Of a DNA stretch of 39,994 bases, positions 16,721 to 25,499 are shown one piece after another. The notes under the pieces are model-generated. The model saw nothing but the letters and a program-made list of their open reading frames with translations, made no database searches and had not been told where the DNA came from. Each line of letters starts with the position of its first letter. The first letter of the stretch is position 1. Source of the stretch: SLFT01 sp964493075 (GTDB lineage: Bacteria > Hydrogenedentota > Hydrogenedentia > Hydrogenedentales > CAITNO01); assembly GCA_964493075.1 (NCBI GenBank), contig CAZBNU010000010.1, positions 1 to 39,994 on the forward strand, in the 5' to 3' direction. Made by a program: the position numbers and the translations under genes.

Positions 16721-19700
16721 ATGAAAAAGACATGTTTTTTTGTCGCAGTGTGGGCATATTTGGGGCGGGGCCAACAGGAAAAATTAAACTCAATAGCACT
16801 GTTTCTTGTCGTCCTTTTGGGGACGGCATTCGCCTCTGCGGACTTGCTGGATATATACGAAAGTGATGGTATCCTACAGGACTTTATTGTTTTTGAAGGC
16901 GATATAGTCGAAATAGATACAGGCGCCTCTCCGCCTCAGATTTCCGTGGACGCATTTCCTGTGGGCTACCTGTATAAGGGGCGGGTAATGGACGGCGCAG
17001 CCGTTTTTGACTTTGATGATGTATCCATCGCAAAGAATGTGAGCATTACGGTGACTGGAAGCCGTCCCTTGGTACTTTCCGCACGTGGGGATATGACAGT
17101 AGGTTCCCATTTTGATGTTTCCGCAGGTGTTGGCGGTGGCGGTACCGGTGGTAGCGGCGGTGATTCCAGCGCAGGTGGTGTTGGCGGCGTCGGTGGTGCG
17201 GGTGGAACCGGTGGTGCAGGCGGTGCCGGCGGCAAGGGTGGCGATGCCAACCCCACCAGTGTAGCAGGGGAAGACAGCGAGTTGGGACTTGGCGGTGAGG
17301 CCGGCATTCCGGGACAGCAAGGACAGGGCGGCATCGTCCCGGCAGGTACGGGTCAACGGGGCAGTGCCGGATATGGCAACCCTCCCGAATTTGGCGGTGC
17401 GGGCGGTGATGGCGCGTCCACCGGCGGCGGCGCAGGCACAGGTTCCACGATCGTAGGCGCAGGCGCTGCTGACAAGACACGGGCTGCGCTTCTTGATGGA
17501 CGGGGCGGCACGTTGGCTTCAATTACATGGCCTATTACCCTTACCTATGGGCTGCCCGGTTCCAATGGCAGTAACGGTAATGACGGCGGTAATGCCCAGT
17601 CCGGTTCTAATTACACAAACGCAACCCCGGGTGGCGACGGTTTGGGCGGCGTTTCCGGTCAGACCGCCGTTTTTAATGTTGATCCTTCCGCTCTGTTTCT
17701 GGCGGCAGGCCCTGGTGGTGGCGGCGGCGGCGGCGGTACCGGCGGCGGCGGTGGCGGCGGTGGCGGCGGTGGCGGTGGTGGTTCTGGCGCAACCGGCGGC
17801 GGTGGCGGCGGCAGCACCTATTTGCCTGCCTTTGACCTCTTTGGCGTTCCTGTCCCGGAAACCAAAGTGGGCGGTGGCGGCGGTGGCGGTGCGGGCGGCG
17901 GCAATACGGGTTTTGGGGGCGCAGGCGGCAGCGGCGGCGGCGGTGGTGGTCTCAACAGCGTTGCCGGTGAATCAGGCCTGGCAGGGATATTTGTACTTGG
18001 TGGTGCTGGTCAGCCCGGTAGCGATGGCACAGCTGATACCTTTGGGCTCTTTGGTGAAGGTGGTGCGCCTGGTCAGGGCGGTCCCGGCGCCACAGGTGGT
18101 GTAGGTGGTGTTGGCGGCATGGGTGGCGCAGGTGGCACGGGTGGCATTGGTGCGGCAGGCGGTGGTTGCATTGTTCTTTCGGCGCGCGGTCTTTTGAAGA
18201 TTGAAGAAGGGGCCGGGTTCGATGTTTCAGCGGGCACTCCCGGCAGCGGCGGCGGTGGCGCAACAGGCGGCACTGCACAGTCAGGTAGCGCAGGTGGCGA
18301 CCGCACACCAGGTGGTGCAGGCGGCGCATCCGGTGATCCGTTGTTGGGTGGTGTGTTGCCGGACTTTCTTATAGACCTTCTCACGGGCGGCGCAGGCGGT
18401 GACGGTGGCGATGGCGGTCGTGGTGGCCGCGGCGGCGATGGTGCGGCAGGTGGCGCTGGTGGTGCAGGTGGCGACGGTGGTCACGGTACGCCGGGCATGT
18501 TGAAACTCGCTGCATCTGTAATTTTGGTGGACCAGGCAGGCGCTGCCACCCCACTGGTGATTGCTGACAATGCCGGGGGTTCAGCGCCGGAGCAGAATGG
18601 AAAATTATCGTTTATATCCAATATGACGGCTGCCGCAAGTGCGCTAAATATGCCGCAATTCAGTACGCCGGATGTGGTCGCTGGTTTTGGCGTTTATGAT
18701 GATTTTTTGAAACAGTTTAATGCTTATGTTTTTGAGAATACACCGTTGATACCCGGCCTCATTGGCGGTCCTGCCCAGCATGGGTGGTGTGTGGATGCTT
18801 ACTGGAACCAGAGTGAGGTAGAGGTTTTGACGCCTGCAGGTACGCTCGACACATTGACCTGGTGGGTGTTCCCCAGCATCTTTGAAGGCTTCGATCAGGT
18901 CGTACTGAAGAATACGGATGTCGCCGTGACGCTGCGGGAATTGACGTTGACTGTGGGCAGCAACAAGCCGCGTCTCATTAGGGGCGAAGTGGGCGTACCC
19001 GGTGAGCTGGGGCCGCAACGCTCCTGGACCACGACGGTTCCCACCGGCACCGCTATCATTATCAACACGGAAGGCGAAGGAGCAGGGGAAGAGGGCAGTT
19101 TTTACGAAAGCGACGGAAGTCTTGGCGACCTGGTAGCGTACACGGGGATAATGCTCGTGGATACCGGTGAACTTGGTGGCGCAGCAGGCACAATGGACTA
19201 TGACGGTACCGTTTACACGGCCCGTACAGACCTTCGTTATGATACCGGCCAGGAAGTGGCGGTCTTTGAGTTTGAGAATGTGACCGTAGGCAGCAGTGTG
19301 GTCGTTACCGTTACAGGTTCTCGACCCCTTTCCATTGCTGCGCGCAGCGATATGGACTGGGCGGCAGACGTGGTTATTCCGCCGGGGATGCTTGGCGGCG
19401 GTGTTGGCGGTTCCGGCGGCAGCGCCAATGCGGGCGGTGTTGGTGGTTCCGGCGGCTCAGGGGGCATCGGCGGCGTGGGCGGTCAGGGTGGCCGTGGCGG
19501 CGGTGCTGATGTGATTCGTGGTGGGCAGGGCAACGGTGAACATGGGTTCCCCGGTCTTGCCGGGATTTCCGGTAGTGCTGGTGGTTCTGGTGCATCTGGC
19601 GACCCGGGTAATGACGGTGCACCGGGCGGTCGTGGTTTTGGCTTTGCTGGTATTCGAGGCAACAGCGGTATGGGCGGCGAAGGAGGGCCCGCCGGAATCG

Positions 19701-22288
19701 CAGGTCCGCTTGGTATTCGCGGCGAACAATACGCAGGCGGATTGGGCAAAGACCTCTCCGCAGGCTTGACTGAAAAGACTGGTGATGATGGTGGGGCGAA
19801 TCCAGGACAGGACGCACCTGCTGCAGATGCTGGTGGCTCCGGTGGTTCTCCCAGTATCGGTGGAAACGCCGTTTACAGTAACATTGATATTTTTGCCCAG
19901 GGGCTTGGACTCGCCGCAGGGCCGGCAGGCGGCGGCGGCGGCGCTGGTGGTGCAGGCGGCGGCGGTGCAGGTGGCGGCGGCGGTGGCGGCGGTTCCGGTG
20001 GTTCCGGCGGCGGCGGCGGCGCGGGCGGCGCGTTTGACGGCGTATTTGGCGTGGGTGCCTATCGCGCTGCCGGTGGTTCCGGCGCTGGCCTGTTACCCGG
20101 TACGCAAGGGACAGCAGCCTGGGGCACTACGTGGACGCCTTCTCAGGCAGGCGGCGGCGCAGGTGCTACTGGTGGTACTGGCGGCGATGGTGGTGTTGGT
20201 CAGCCCGGTGGCGCAGGTGGCATGGGTGGTTCCGGTGCGGATGGCGGCGGTGCCTTTGTACTGTCGGCGCGAGGCATATTGAAAATTGCCGAGGCCTGCA
20301 CCTTCAACGTATCTGCAGGGACACCGGAAAGCGGTTTGTCCGGCAGTGGACCCGGTGCATCGCCACAGGCCCCCACCACAGGCACAGGCGGACTGGCCGG
20401 TGCGGATGGCGGCCCCGGTGTCGGCCTTGGTGGGTTAGGCATTTTGTCCGGCGGCGGCGGCGATGGCGGCGATGGCGGCACGGGCGGTGATGGCGCTGCC
20501 GGTGGTTCCGGCGGCGCAGGCGCATCGGGTGCATCCGGCGGGTATGCTGTTCCGGGCATGGTCAAACTGCATGGTTCCGTGGTTTTTGCAAACAACGGAC
20601 AGATTCTGGCGGCCAATACTCCGGGAAGCAACCCCAACCAGAACGGCGCTGTAACCGTTATTTCAAATATGACGGCAGCGGCTTTGTCCGCCAATGCACC
20701 CCAGGCACTGACGCCAACGATGGTGCAGGGTGCGACACGGCACGATGCTCTGTTGCTTGCCTTCAACCCTATCACGCAGGGACGCACCCCAACACTGCCA
20801 AATCTTGTGGGCGGTGCGGATAGTCGTGGTTGGCTGCAGGCGGGCTACTGGAATGAAGGCCAGGAGGACCCTCCTTTTAGCGCAGAAAACAATCTCGAAT
20901 ACCGTGTTTTCAGAGCAGTTGACGGCACGTCAATTTTCGAGGGATATGACCAGATTATCATAAGAAATACCAATACTGCCGGGCAGTTTGATGATGTATC
21001 TATTATAATCGGCGCGAATCCAGCGGTATTGATTGATGGCGCAGGTAGTCCTGCGGGTTGGTTGGCAGCGGGGGAGAGCTGGACTACCACCGTGCCTGCC
21101 GGCGCGTTTATCTCTGTGCCTAACGCAAGCGGTGTGGGGCCTGGCGACGGTCCGCAGGCGTTGTTTATGGCGATGCCCACGGAAGGTGCGCGCAATCTTG
21201 CAGTACAGTTTGTTGACCAGTCCCTGCCCGGCGCCGAACCGATTCATACGTGGCACTGGATGTTCGGCGATGGAGAGACCAGCAGTCTGCAGAATCCGGT
21301 ACACACCTACACAGCAACAGGTGACTATACGGTTTCACTCAGCGTGACCACTGACCTCGGCATGAATGTGCTGACCTTGAGCGATTACGTTACGGTGACA
21401 GAGCCTGTGCCGCCAACGGCAAATTTTGTCGCTGGTCCCACAGCCATTCTGACAGGAGAAACAGTTTTCTTCGGCGATCTATCCAACCCGGGATCACGCA
21501 CTATTACCGCGTGGGAATGGGACTTCGGCGACGGTCAGACGAGTATCGAACAGAGTCCTTCCCATGTGTATATGGTTGCAGGTTTGTATTCCGTTTCGCT
21601 CAGGGTTTCCACCGATGAAGACAGCGATACCTTGGTGCGTGACGCCCTGGTGGCGGTTTCTGATCCGCCCGTACCGGTGGCGCCGGTAGCGGACTTTGCT
21701 GCATGGCCGACAACACTGATTACAGGTGAATCCGTGCTCTTCGCCGATATGTCAACACCGGGAAGCGCCCCCATAGCATCCCGCCTCTGGGACTTCGGCG
21801 ATGGCGAAACAAGTACATTGCAGTCGCCTCTGCACAGTTACGCTACGCCGGGAGAATATACCGTTACCCTCACCGTGTTCTCTCCCGATGGAGACGGTCA
21901 GACTGTTAAGACTGCTTATATCGTGGTGGGTGAACCGGGTGGGCCTACAGCCAACTTCAGTGCAACGCCCACCGTCGGTGCGGCCCCATTGACTGTCCAG
22001 TTTGCCGATATCTCGGTGTCCGGCGATGCAGCCATTACCGATTGGTTATGGGACTTTGGCGATGAAGAAACGAGCACGGAACAGCACCCGCAGCATGTCT
22101 TCGAAGAGGCTGGCGCCTACACTATCAGTCTCACCGTGACAACGGCGGTCGGTTCGGATGTGCTGGAAAAAATCGCGTTTATCAACGTGGAAGATCCCAT
22201 GCCGGTGGCGGGCCTGTTCGGTGTTGGCCTGCTGGCGGTTGCCACGGCGTTCGCTGGCGCAACAGCATTGCGAAAGAAGCGTAAATAA
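16721..22288 (+). CDS. Giant Gly-rich surface protein with duplicated module, four PKD domains and C-terminal sorting tail
   Basis: The 1855-residue product has a start supported by AAAAGGA about eight bases upstream and an export signal ending near FASADLL. Two homologous modules lie in tandem, about residues 40-785 and 793-1475. Each has an opening 'ESDG' segment, a long Gly-rich stretch with runs of up to fourteen glycines, and a closing segment (SNMTAAA, EGxDQ, SWTTTVP). The Gly-rich stretches are bracketed by strands like VLSARGLLKI and FDVSAGTPG, as in bacterial Gly-rich beta-helical domains. Four PKD domains follow (about 1480-1822), each with WxFGDGETS or a near match. The end, MPVAGLFGVGLLAVATA plus RKKRK, is a sorting signal: short Pro motif, membrane helix, basic tail. 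It is probably a surface or matrix protein; binding partners are unknown. Confidence 0.85.
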   Translation: MKKTCFFVAVWAYLGRGQQEKLNSIALFLVVLLGTAFASADLLDIYESDGILQDFIVFEGDIVEIDTGASPPQISVDAFPVGYLYKGRVMDGAAVFDFDDVSIAKNVSITVTGSRPLVLSARGDMTVGSHFDVSAGVGGGGTGGSGGDSSAGGVGGVGGAGGTGGAGGAGGKGGDANPTSVAGEDSELGLGGEAGIPGQQGQGGIVPAGTGQRGSAGYGNPPEFGGAGGDGASTGGGAGTGSTIVGAGAADKTRAALLDGRGGTLASITWPITLTYGLPGSNGSNGNDGGNAQSGSNYTNATPGGDGLGGVSGQTAVFNVDPSALFLAAGPGGGGGGGGTGGGGGGGGGGGGGGSGATGGGGGGSTYLPAFDLFGVPVPETKVGGGGGGGAGGGNTGFGGAGGSGGGGGGLNSVAGESGLAGIFVLGGAGQPGSDGTADTFGLFGEGGAPGQGGPGATGGVGGVGGMGGAGGTGGIGAAGGGCIVLSARGLLKIEEGAGFDVSAGTPGSGGGGATGGTAQSGSAGGDRTPGGAGGASGDPLLGGVLPDFLIDLLTGGAGGDGGDGGRGGRGGDGAAGGAGGAGGDGGHGTPGMLKLAASVILVDQAGAATPLVIADNAGGSAPEQNGKLSFISNMTAAASALNMPQFSTPDVVAGFGVYDDFLKQFNAYVFENTPLIPGLIGGPAQHGWCVDAYWNQSEVEVLTPAGTLDTLTWWVFPSIFEGFDQVVLKNTDVAVTLRELTLTVGSNKPRLIRGEVGVPGELGPQRSWTTTVPTGTAIIINTEGEGAGEEGSFYESDGSLGDLVAYTGIMLVDTGELGGAAGTMDYDGTVYTARTDLRYDTGQEVAVFEFENVTVGSSVVVTVTGSRPLSIAARSDMDWAADVVIPPGMLGGGVGGSGGSANAGGVGGSGGSGGIGGVGGQGGRGGGADVIRGGQGNGEHGFPGLAGISGSAGGSGASGDPGNDGAPGGRGFGFAGIRGNSGMGGEGGPAGIAGPLGIRGEQYAGGLGKDLSAGLTEKTGDDGGANPGQDAPAADAGGSGGSPSIGGNAVYSNIDIFAQGLGLAAGPAGGGGGAGGAGGGGAGGGGGGGGSGGSGGGGGAGGAFDGVFGVGAYRAAGGSGAGLLPGTQGTAAWGTTWTPSQAGGGAGATGGTGGDGGVGQPGGAGGMGGSGADGGGAFVLSARGILKIAEACTFNVSAGTPESGLSGSGPGASPQAPTTGTGGLAGADGGPGVGLGGLGILSGGGGDGGDGGTGGDGAAGGSGGAGASGASGGYAVPGMVKLHGSVVFANNGQILAANTPGSNPNQNGAVTVISNMTAAALSANAPQALTPTMVQGATRHDALLLAFNPITQGRTPTLPNLVGGADSRGWLQAGYWNEGQEDPPFSAENNLEYRVFRAVDGTSIFEGYDQIIIRNTNTAGQFDDVSIIIGANPAVLIDGAGSPAGWLAAGESWTTTVPAGAFISVPNASGVGPGDGPQALFMAMPTEGARNLAVQFVDQSLPGAEPIHTWHWMFGDGETSSLQNPVHTYTATGDYTVSLSVTTDLGMNVLTLSDYVTVTEPVPPTANFVAGPTAILTGETVFFGDLSNPGSRTITAWEWDFGDGQTSIEQSPSHVYMVAGLYSVSLRVSTDEDSDTLVRDALVAVSDPPVPVAPVADFAAWPTTLITGESVLFADMSTPGSAPIASRLWDFGDGETSTLQSPLHSYATPGEYTVTLTVFSPDGDGQTVKTAYIVVGEPGGPTANFSATPTVGAAPLTVQFADISVSGDAAITDWLWDFGDEETSTEQHPQHVFEEAGAYTISLTVTTAVGSDVLEKIAFINVEDPMPVAGLFGVGLLAVATAFAGATALRKKRK

Positions 22289-22308
22289 CGCAGAAAACCA
22301 AATTCACA

Positions 22309-22355
22309 GGCTGTCCGCTGTCGCTGGTTACCAACCAGACAGTGGACAGCCTTTT
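22309..22355 (+). terminator. Rho-independent terminator after the Gly-rich protein gene
   Basis: GGCTGTCC and GGACAGCC form the base of a long stem (22309-22351). An inner CTGGTT/AACCAG pairing closes on a three-base loop, and TTTT follows at 22352-22355. The stem starts about 20 bases after the stop codon. It separates the Gly-rich gene from the GH88 gene. Confidence 0.85.
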
Positions 22356-22394
22356 CGTTGTTTCATGGTGTTCCCACCACCGGATCGTTCCAAT

Positions 22395-22412
22395 TTGGAT
22401 TTGGATTTGGAT
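22395..22412 (+). repeat. Three tandem TTGGAT hexamers beside a -10-like box
   Basis: TTGGAT is repeated three times without a break, followed by TATGAT at 22420-22425. TTGGAT resembles a -35 hexamer, but the available spacings to TATGAT are 19, 13 or 7 bases, none ideal. Changes in copy number would move these by six bases each. It lies 55-70 bases upstream of the GH88 start. Confidence 0.5.
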
Positions 22413-22466
22413 TTCAAAGTATGATGTGTGCAACAAATCGAAGCAAAAAACGAGAGGAATAAGATC

Positions 22467-23879
22467 ATGATAAAAGTAACAGGAGCGAAACTTGAAGAGT
22501 TGCGTCCGCTGGTAGAGCATTTTTTTGCCGTGAGCGGTCCTAAAATCCGTGAACTGAAGCGGGTCTGGAAACTTGAGAAGGGCGCGCCTGTGTATACCCG
22601 TCACGGGAAGTACACCACCCGCGGTTGGACGGAATGGACGCAGGGCTTTTTGTATGGCTGCCGCATTCTGCAGTTTGATGCTACGGGCGACGAGGACTTG
22701 CTGGCGTCGGGAAGGCACGATACGCTTACTTTTATGGCGCCCCATGTGACCCATATCGGTGTACATGATCATGGCTTCAACAATCTGTCCACCTATGGCA
22801 ACTTGCGCCGCCTTGCACTGGAAGGGCGCAGTGGGGATTCGGAAGAACTGGTGCGGCTTTACGAACTGGCCATACAGGCGTCGGGCGCGGTGCAGGCCGC
22901 ACGCTGGACGGCTCTTGCCCGTGGCGGCGGTTTTATTCATTCCTTCAATGGCCCGCAGTCGCTGTTTGTGGACACCGTCCGTTCCTGTCGCATTTTGGTT
23001 CTGGCCCATTTGCTGGGACATGTGCTGATGGGTGAGAATGATAAGCCGATTTCATTGTTGCGCCGTGCTGCTGCACACATCAGCGCCACACTGCTGTACA
23101 ATGTGTACTATGGCAAAGCGCGGGACCGCTATGATGTGCCTGGGCGTGTGGTGCATGAGAGCATTTTTAATGTGAAGGACGGCAACTACCGTTGTCCCTC
23201 TACGCAACAGGGATACTCACCTTTTACCACCTGGACACGCGGGCTCGCCTGGGCGGTACTTGGATTTGCAGAGCAACTGGAATTCTTTGAGGAACACGAT
23301 TATTATCTTGATGAGGTGCCTGAGAGTCTCTATTTTCATAAGACGCTGAAGGAAGGCGCGAAAGCCACAGCCGATTTCTTCATTGACAATACGCCGGTGG
23401 ATGGCATCCCCTATTGGGACACCGGCGCGCCGGGTCTCGCGCACATGGGCAACTATCTCGCCCGCCCTGCGGAACCCGATAACGATTATGAACCGGTAGA
23501 TAGTTCGGCAGCGGCGATTGCCGCCCAAGGGTTGTTGCGCCTGGGGAAATGTCTCGGAGCAACAGGAGAAGGCAAACGCTATTACAAGGCCGGACTGGCG
23601 GTGACGCGCACCCTGCTCGCTCCGCCTTATTTGAGCGAAAACATGAAGCATCAGGGATTGTTGCTGCACAGCATTTATCACCGCCCCAACGGCTGGGATT
23701 GCACGCCGAAAGGCAGAAAAGTACCCCAGGGCGAAGCGTCCATGTGGGGCGATTACCATGCCATGGAACTGGCGGTGTACCTGCAGCGGCTGCTCGACAA
23801 AAAGCCGTATCTAAAATTTTACGCCTTTCCCGAAGCACGGGGCCGACGTTGTGCCCGGGATTATTATCAGGAAGCGTAG
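22467..23879 (+). CDS. GH88-family unsaturated glucuronyl hydrolase
   Basis: GH88 enzymes remove delta-4,5-unsaturated uronic acid from oligosaccharides made by polysaccharide lyases. They hydrate the double bond, and the sugar then opens. The 470-residue protein shows the family signatures: GWTEWTQGF near residue 55, HDHGF with Asp101, FVDTVRS with Asp169, and DSSAAAIAA starting at Asp345. Asp101 and Asp169 correspond by pattern to the two catalytic aspartates of Bacillus UGL. The ATG at 22467 is preferred over a GTG at 22428 because GAGG lies about nine bases before it. No signal peptide is seen, so it would act on imported oligosaccharides in the cytoplasm. No polysaccharide lyase with a recognised catalytic domain lies next to it, though the beta-helix protein at 10616 is a candidate. 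Confidence 0.9.
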   Translation: MIKVTGAKLEELRPLVEHFFAVSGPKIRELKRVWKLEKGAPVYTRHGKYTTRGWTEWTQGFLYGCRILQFDATGDEDLLASGRHDTLTFMAPHVTHIGVHDHGFNNLSTYGNLRRLALEGRSGDSEELVRLYELAIQASGAVQAARWTALARGGGFIHSFNGPQSLFVDTVRSCRILVLAHLLGHVLMGENDKPISLLRRAAAHISATLLYNVYYGKARDRYDVPGRVVHESIFNVKDGNYRCPSTQQGYSPFTTWTRGLAWAVLGFAEQLEFFEEHDYYLDEVPESLYFHKTLKEGAKATADFFIDNTPVDGIPYWDTGAPGLAHMGNYLARPAEPDNDYEPVDSSAAAIAAQGLLRLGKCLGATGEGKRYYKAGLAVTRTLLAPPYLSENMKHQGLLLHSIYHRPNGWDCTPKGRKVPQGEASMWGDYHAMELAVYLQRLLDKKPYLKFYAFPEARGRRCARDYYQEA

Positions 23880-23936
23880 CAGATAAGTTATCGGCTGGAA
23901 TCCACGAGTAACAACGAGGTCTTTGCGTTATGTTAA

Positions 23937-24049
23937 GGATTCCGGTCTTTTTCGGGCAGGTTAATTTCATAAAGATGGCAATAACGAGTACATGTGGTTT
24001 TAAGCGTGACGCGATGCATTCTGGTGGTTGCCCGAAAAGACCGGAATCC
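23937..24049. repeat. Imperfect 22-bp terminal inverted repeat element of about 113 bp
   Basis: The left arm at 23937-23958 begins GGATTCCGGTCTTTTTCGGG, and the right arm at 24029-24049 is its reverse complement with one A fewer. The internal 70 bases contain CGTGACG, with CGTCACG just outside the right arm. It carries no transposase. It resembles a small MITE-like insertion between the GH88 gene and the membrane protein gene, or a strong RNA hairpin. Confidence 0.7.
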
Positions 24050-24100
24050 ATCCGTCACGGCAAAGCGCGTGTTTATCAGGATTGAATAAGGAACAAGATT

Positions 24101-25396
24101 GTGCAACAAAATTATGTGCGTACTACCGCCGGGGATATGGAACAGGAACGTTTTTCCCCGAAAGCGAATTTCATTGAAGGCATAGGGCTTATGATATTTA
24201 TCCTGGTTTTCCTCTGGATAATTGCTTATGCTTTCGGGGTGATGCAGGATGTCAAAGGGGCAAAACTCTTTTCTGAAATACTGATGGTGGGTGGTGCGTT
24301 GTATATGCTCTTCGTGGCGCCCTTTCTCCACAGGGACACGGCTGCCAACTGGGGGCTTGGCACCCCCTGGGGGTTGTGGCGGTTGTTGAAGGAGTCCACT
24401 CCGGCAAAACGTGCCCTGCTGCTGGTGATTGTTGTCGCCCTGTTTATCGGACTCAATGCCCTGAACATCTACCACTGGGAAAAGGTACTGAAGTTCCTGA
24501 ACCTGCATCGTACAGGCATGATTGCGTGGAAGGGAAGCTTTCCAGGCGCTATCGGTATGGTGACCTTCGGCAGTATTTTGTCACTGCTTATCATCACTTT
24601 CGGCATTCGGTATGACAATTTCCTGTCCGCATTCCGCACCGCCATGATCATCGCCCTGCCGCTGTTCGTGTTGATTATTCTCGCCGCCATGATGCAGCGG
24701 GGTATGGCCGCATTCGAGGGCATTAGTATCAGCGCTTTCCTCATCGGCATCTTTGGTTATGTGTTCTGGGGGTTTGTTCAGCAACTGCTCTTTTCATCCT
24801 ACCTGGGCACACGTATCCGCAAGGGTTTTGCACCGTCAACCTCCCCCTCCAATGCGATTGATCCTGAGAACCGCCTGCGATTTACATTGGTCTCCTCTTT
24901 CCTGGCGGCGTTCTTGACTGCAGCAGGCTTGTTTATATTGTTGCGGAGAAATCATGGCGAGGCGATTCCAGACTGGACGTTTTTTGCTTTTGGCGCCTTT
25001 TTCCTGCCCTTGTTTGCCGCCTATGCCTGGTTTTTTGCTATTGACCGAAAGCGACTGCTCGTGGCCACCCTCAGTGGTTCCTGTTTCGGGCTGATCCATA
25101 TCAATTCCTACGGCTTGGTGGCGGTAACCTTTCTCCTTGGTATTGCGCTGACCTATGTGTTCATGGAGGATAAAAACCGGAATCTGGTCGCTTTGGGTTT
25201 TATCCACGGATTACTGGGCTCCTCCTTCGGGACCTTCTTTTCCAAGGGTAAGTCCGGCGCGTTGGAAGTGGACTATAGCGTTGGACCGTGGAATGTGGAT
25301 AATCCCACCTGGGGTGTGCTGGTTTTTCCAGTGCTGTGCATTCTGTTCTATGGCGTCCTGATCCTCTGGTATTCATTGCGACATAGGGAGTCATGA
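24101..25396 (+). CDS. Polytopic membrane protein of the CPBP (CAAX protease/bacteriocin-processing) type with altered motif 1
   Basis: The 431-residue protein has about ten hydrophobic segments. Its GTG start is supported by AAGGA seven bases upstream. The C-terminal half follows the CPBP pattern: motif 1 region FVQQLLFSSYLGTR, motif 2 FGLIH (Phe329, His333), and motif 3 FIHGLLG (His369). In the classical family motif 1 is EExxxR and the glutamates are catalytic; here Gln227-Gln228 replace them while the His residues and a later Arg238 stay. It may be inactive, use another residue, or act on a different bond. CPBP proteins cleave near membrane anchors or process peptides. Neighbours give no clear partner; a MarR-GNAT regulator gene begins about 100 bp downstream with its own promoter. 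Confidence 0.72.
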   Translation: MQQNYVRTTAGDMEQERFSPKANFIEGIGLMIFILVFLWIIAYAFGVMQDVKGAKLFSEILMVGGALYMLFVAPFLHRDTAANWGLGTPWGLWRLLKESTPAKRALLLVIVVALFIGLNALNIYHWEKVLKFLNLHRTGMIAWKGSFPGAIGMVTFGSILSLLIITFGIRYDNFLSAFRTAMIIALPLFVLIILAAMMQRGMAAFEGISISAFLIGIFGYVFWGFVQQLLFSSYLGTRIRKGFAPSTSPSNAIDPENRLRFTLVSSFLAAFLTAAGLFILLRRNHGEAIPDWTFFAFGAFFLPLFAAYAWFFAIDRKRLLVATLSGSCFGLIHINSYGLVAVTFLLGIALTYVFMEDKNRNLVALGFIHGLLGSSFGTFFSKGKSGALEVDYSVGPWNVDNPTWGVLVFPVLCILFYGVLILWYSLRHRES

Positions 25397-25436
25397 GCTC
25401 CTCTGGTGGGTCCAACTGGTGTACCCGCCTCTACCC

Positions 25437-25484
25437 TTGCAATTTTTGATGTTTTGTGATATGATATTACGTATTCAAAATATC
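25437..25484 (+). promoter_or_regulatory. Promoter with overlapping palindrome, likely autoregulated by the MarR-type protein
   Basis: TTGCAA (25437-25442) and TATGAT (25460-25465) are 17 bases apart. A palindrome with arms GATATT (25463-25468) and AATATC (25479-25484) overlaps the -10 box and expected start point. The next gene encodes a MarR-type winged helix protein, and this family commonly represses its own promoter through such sites. Binding is inferred. Confidence 0.6.
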
Positions 25485-25499
25485 GGACGCACTACCCCT

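Noticed and set aside
17046..17522. Pro- and His-rich open frames opposite the Gly-rich protein
   Set aside because: They are reverse readings of Gly codons and have no start signals.
17700..17815. CRISPR or minisatellite array in the GGC-rich tract
   Set aside because: The repeats code for in-frame glycine runs with no spacer structure.
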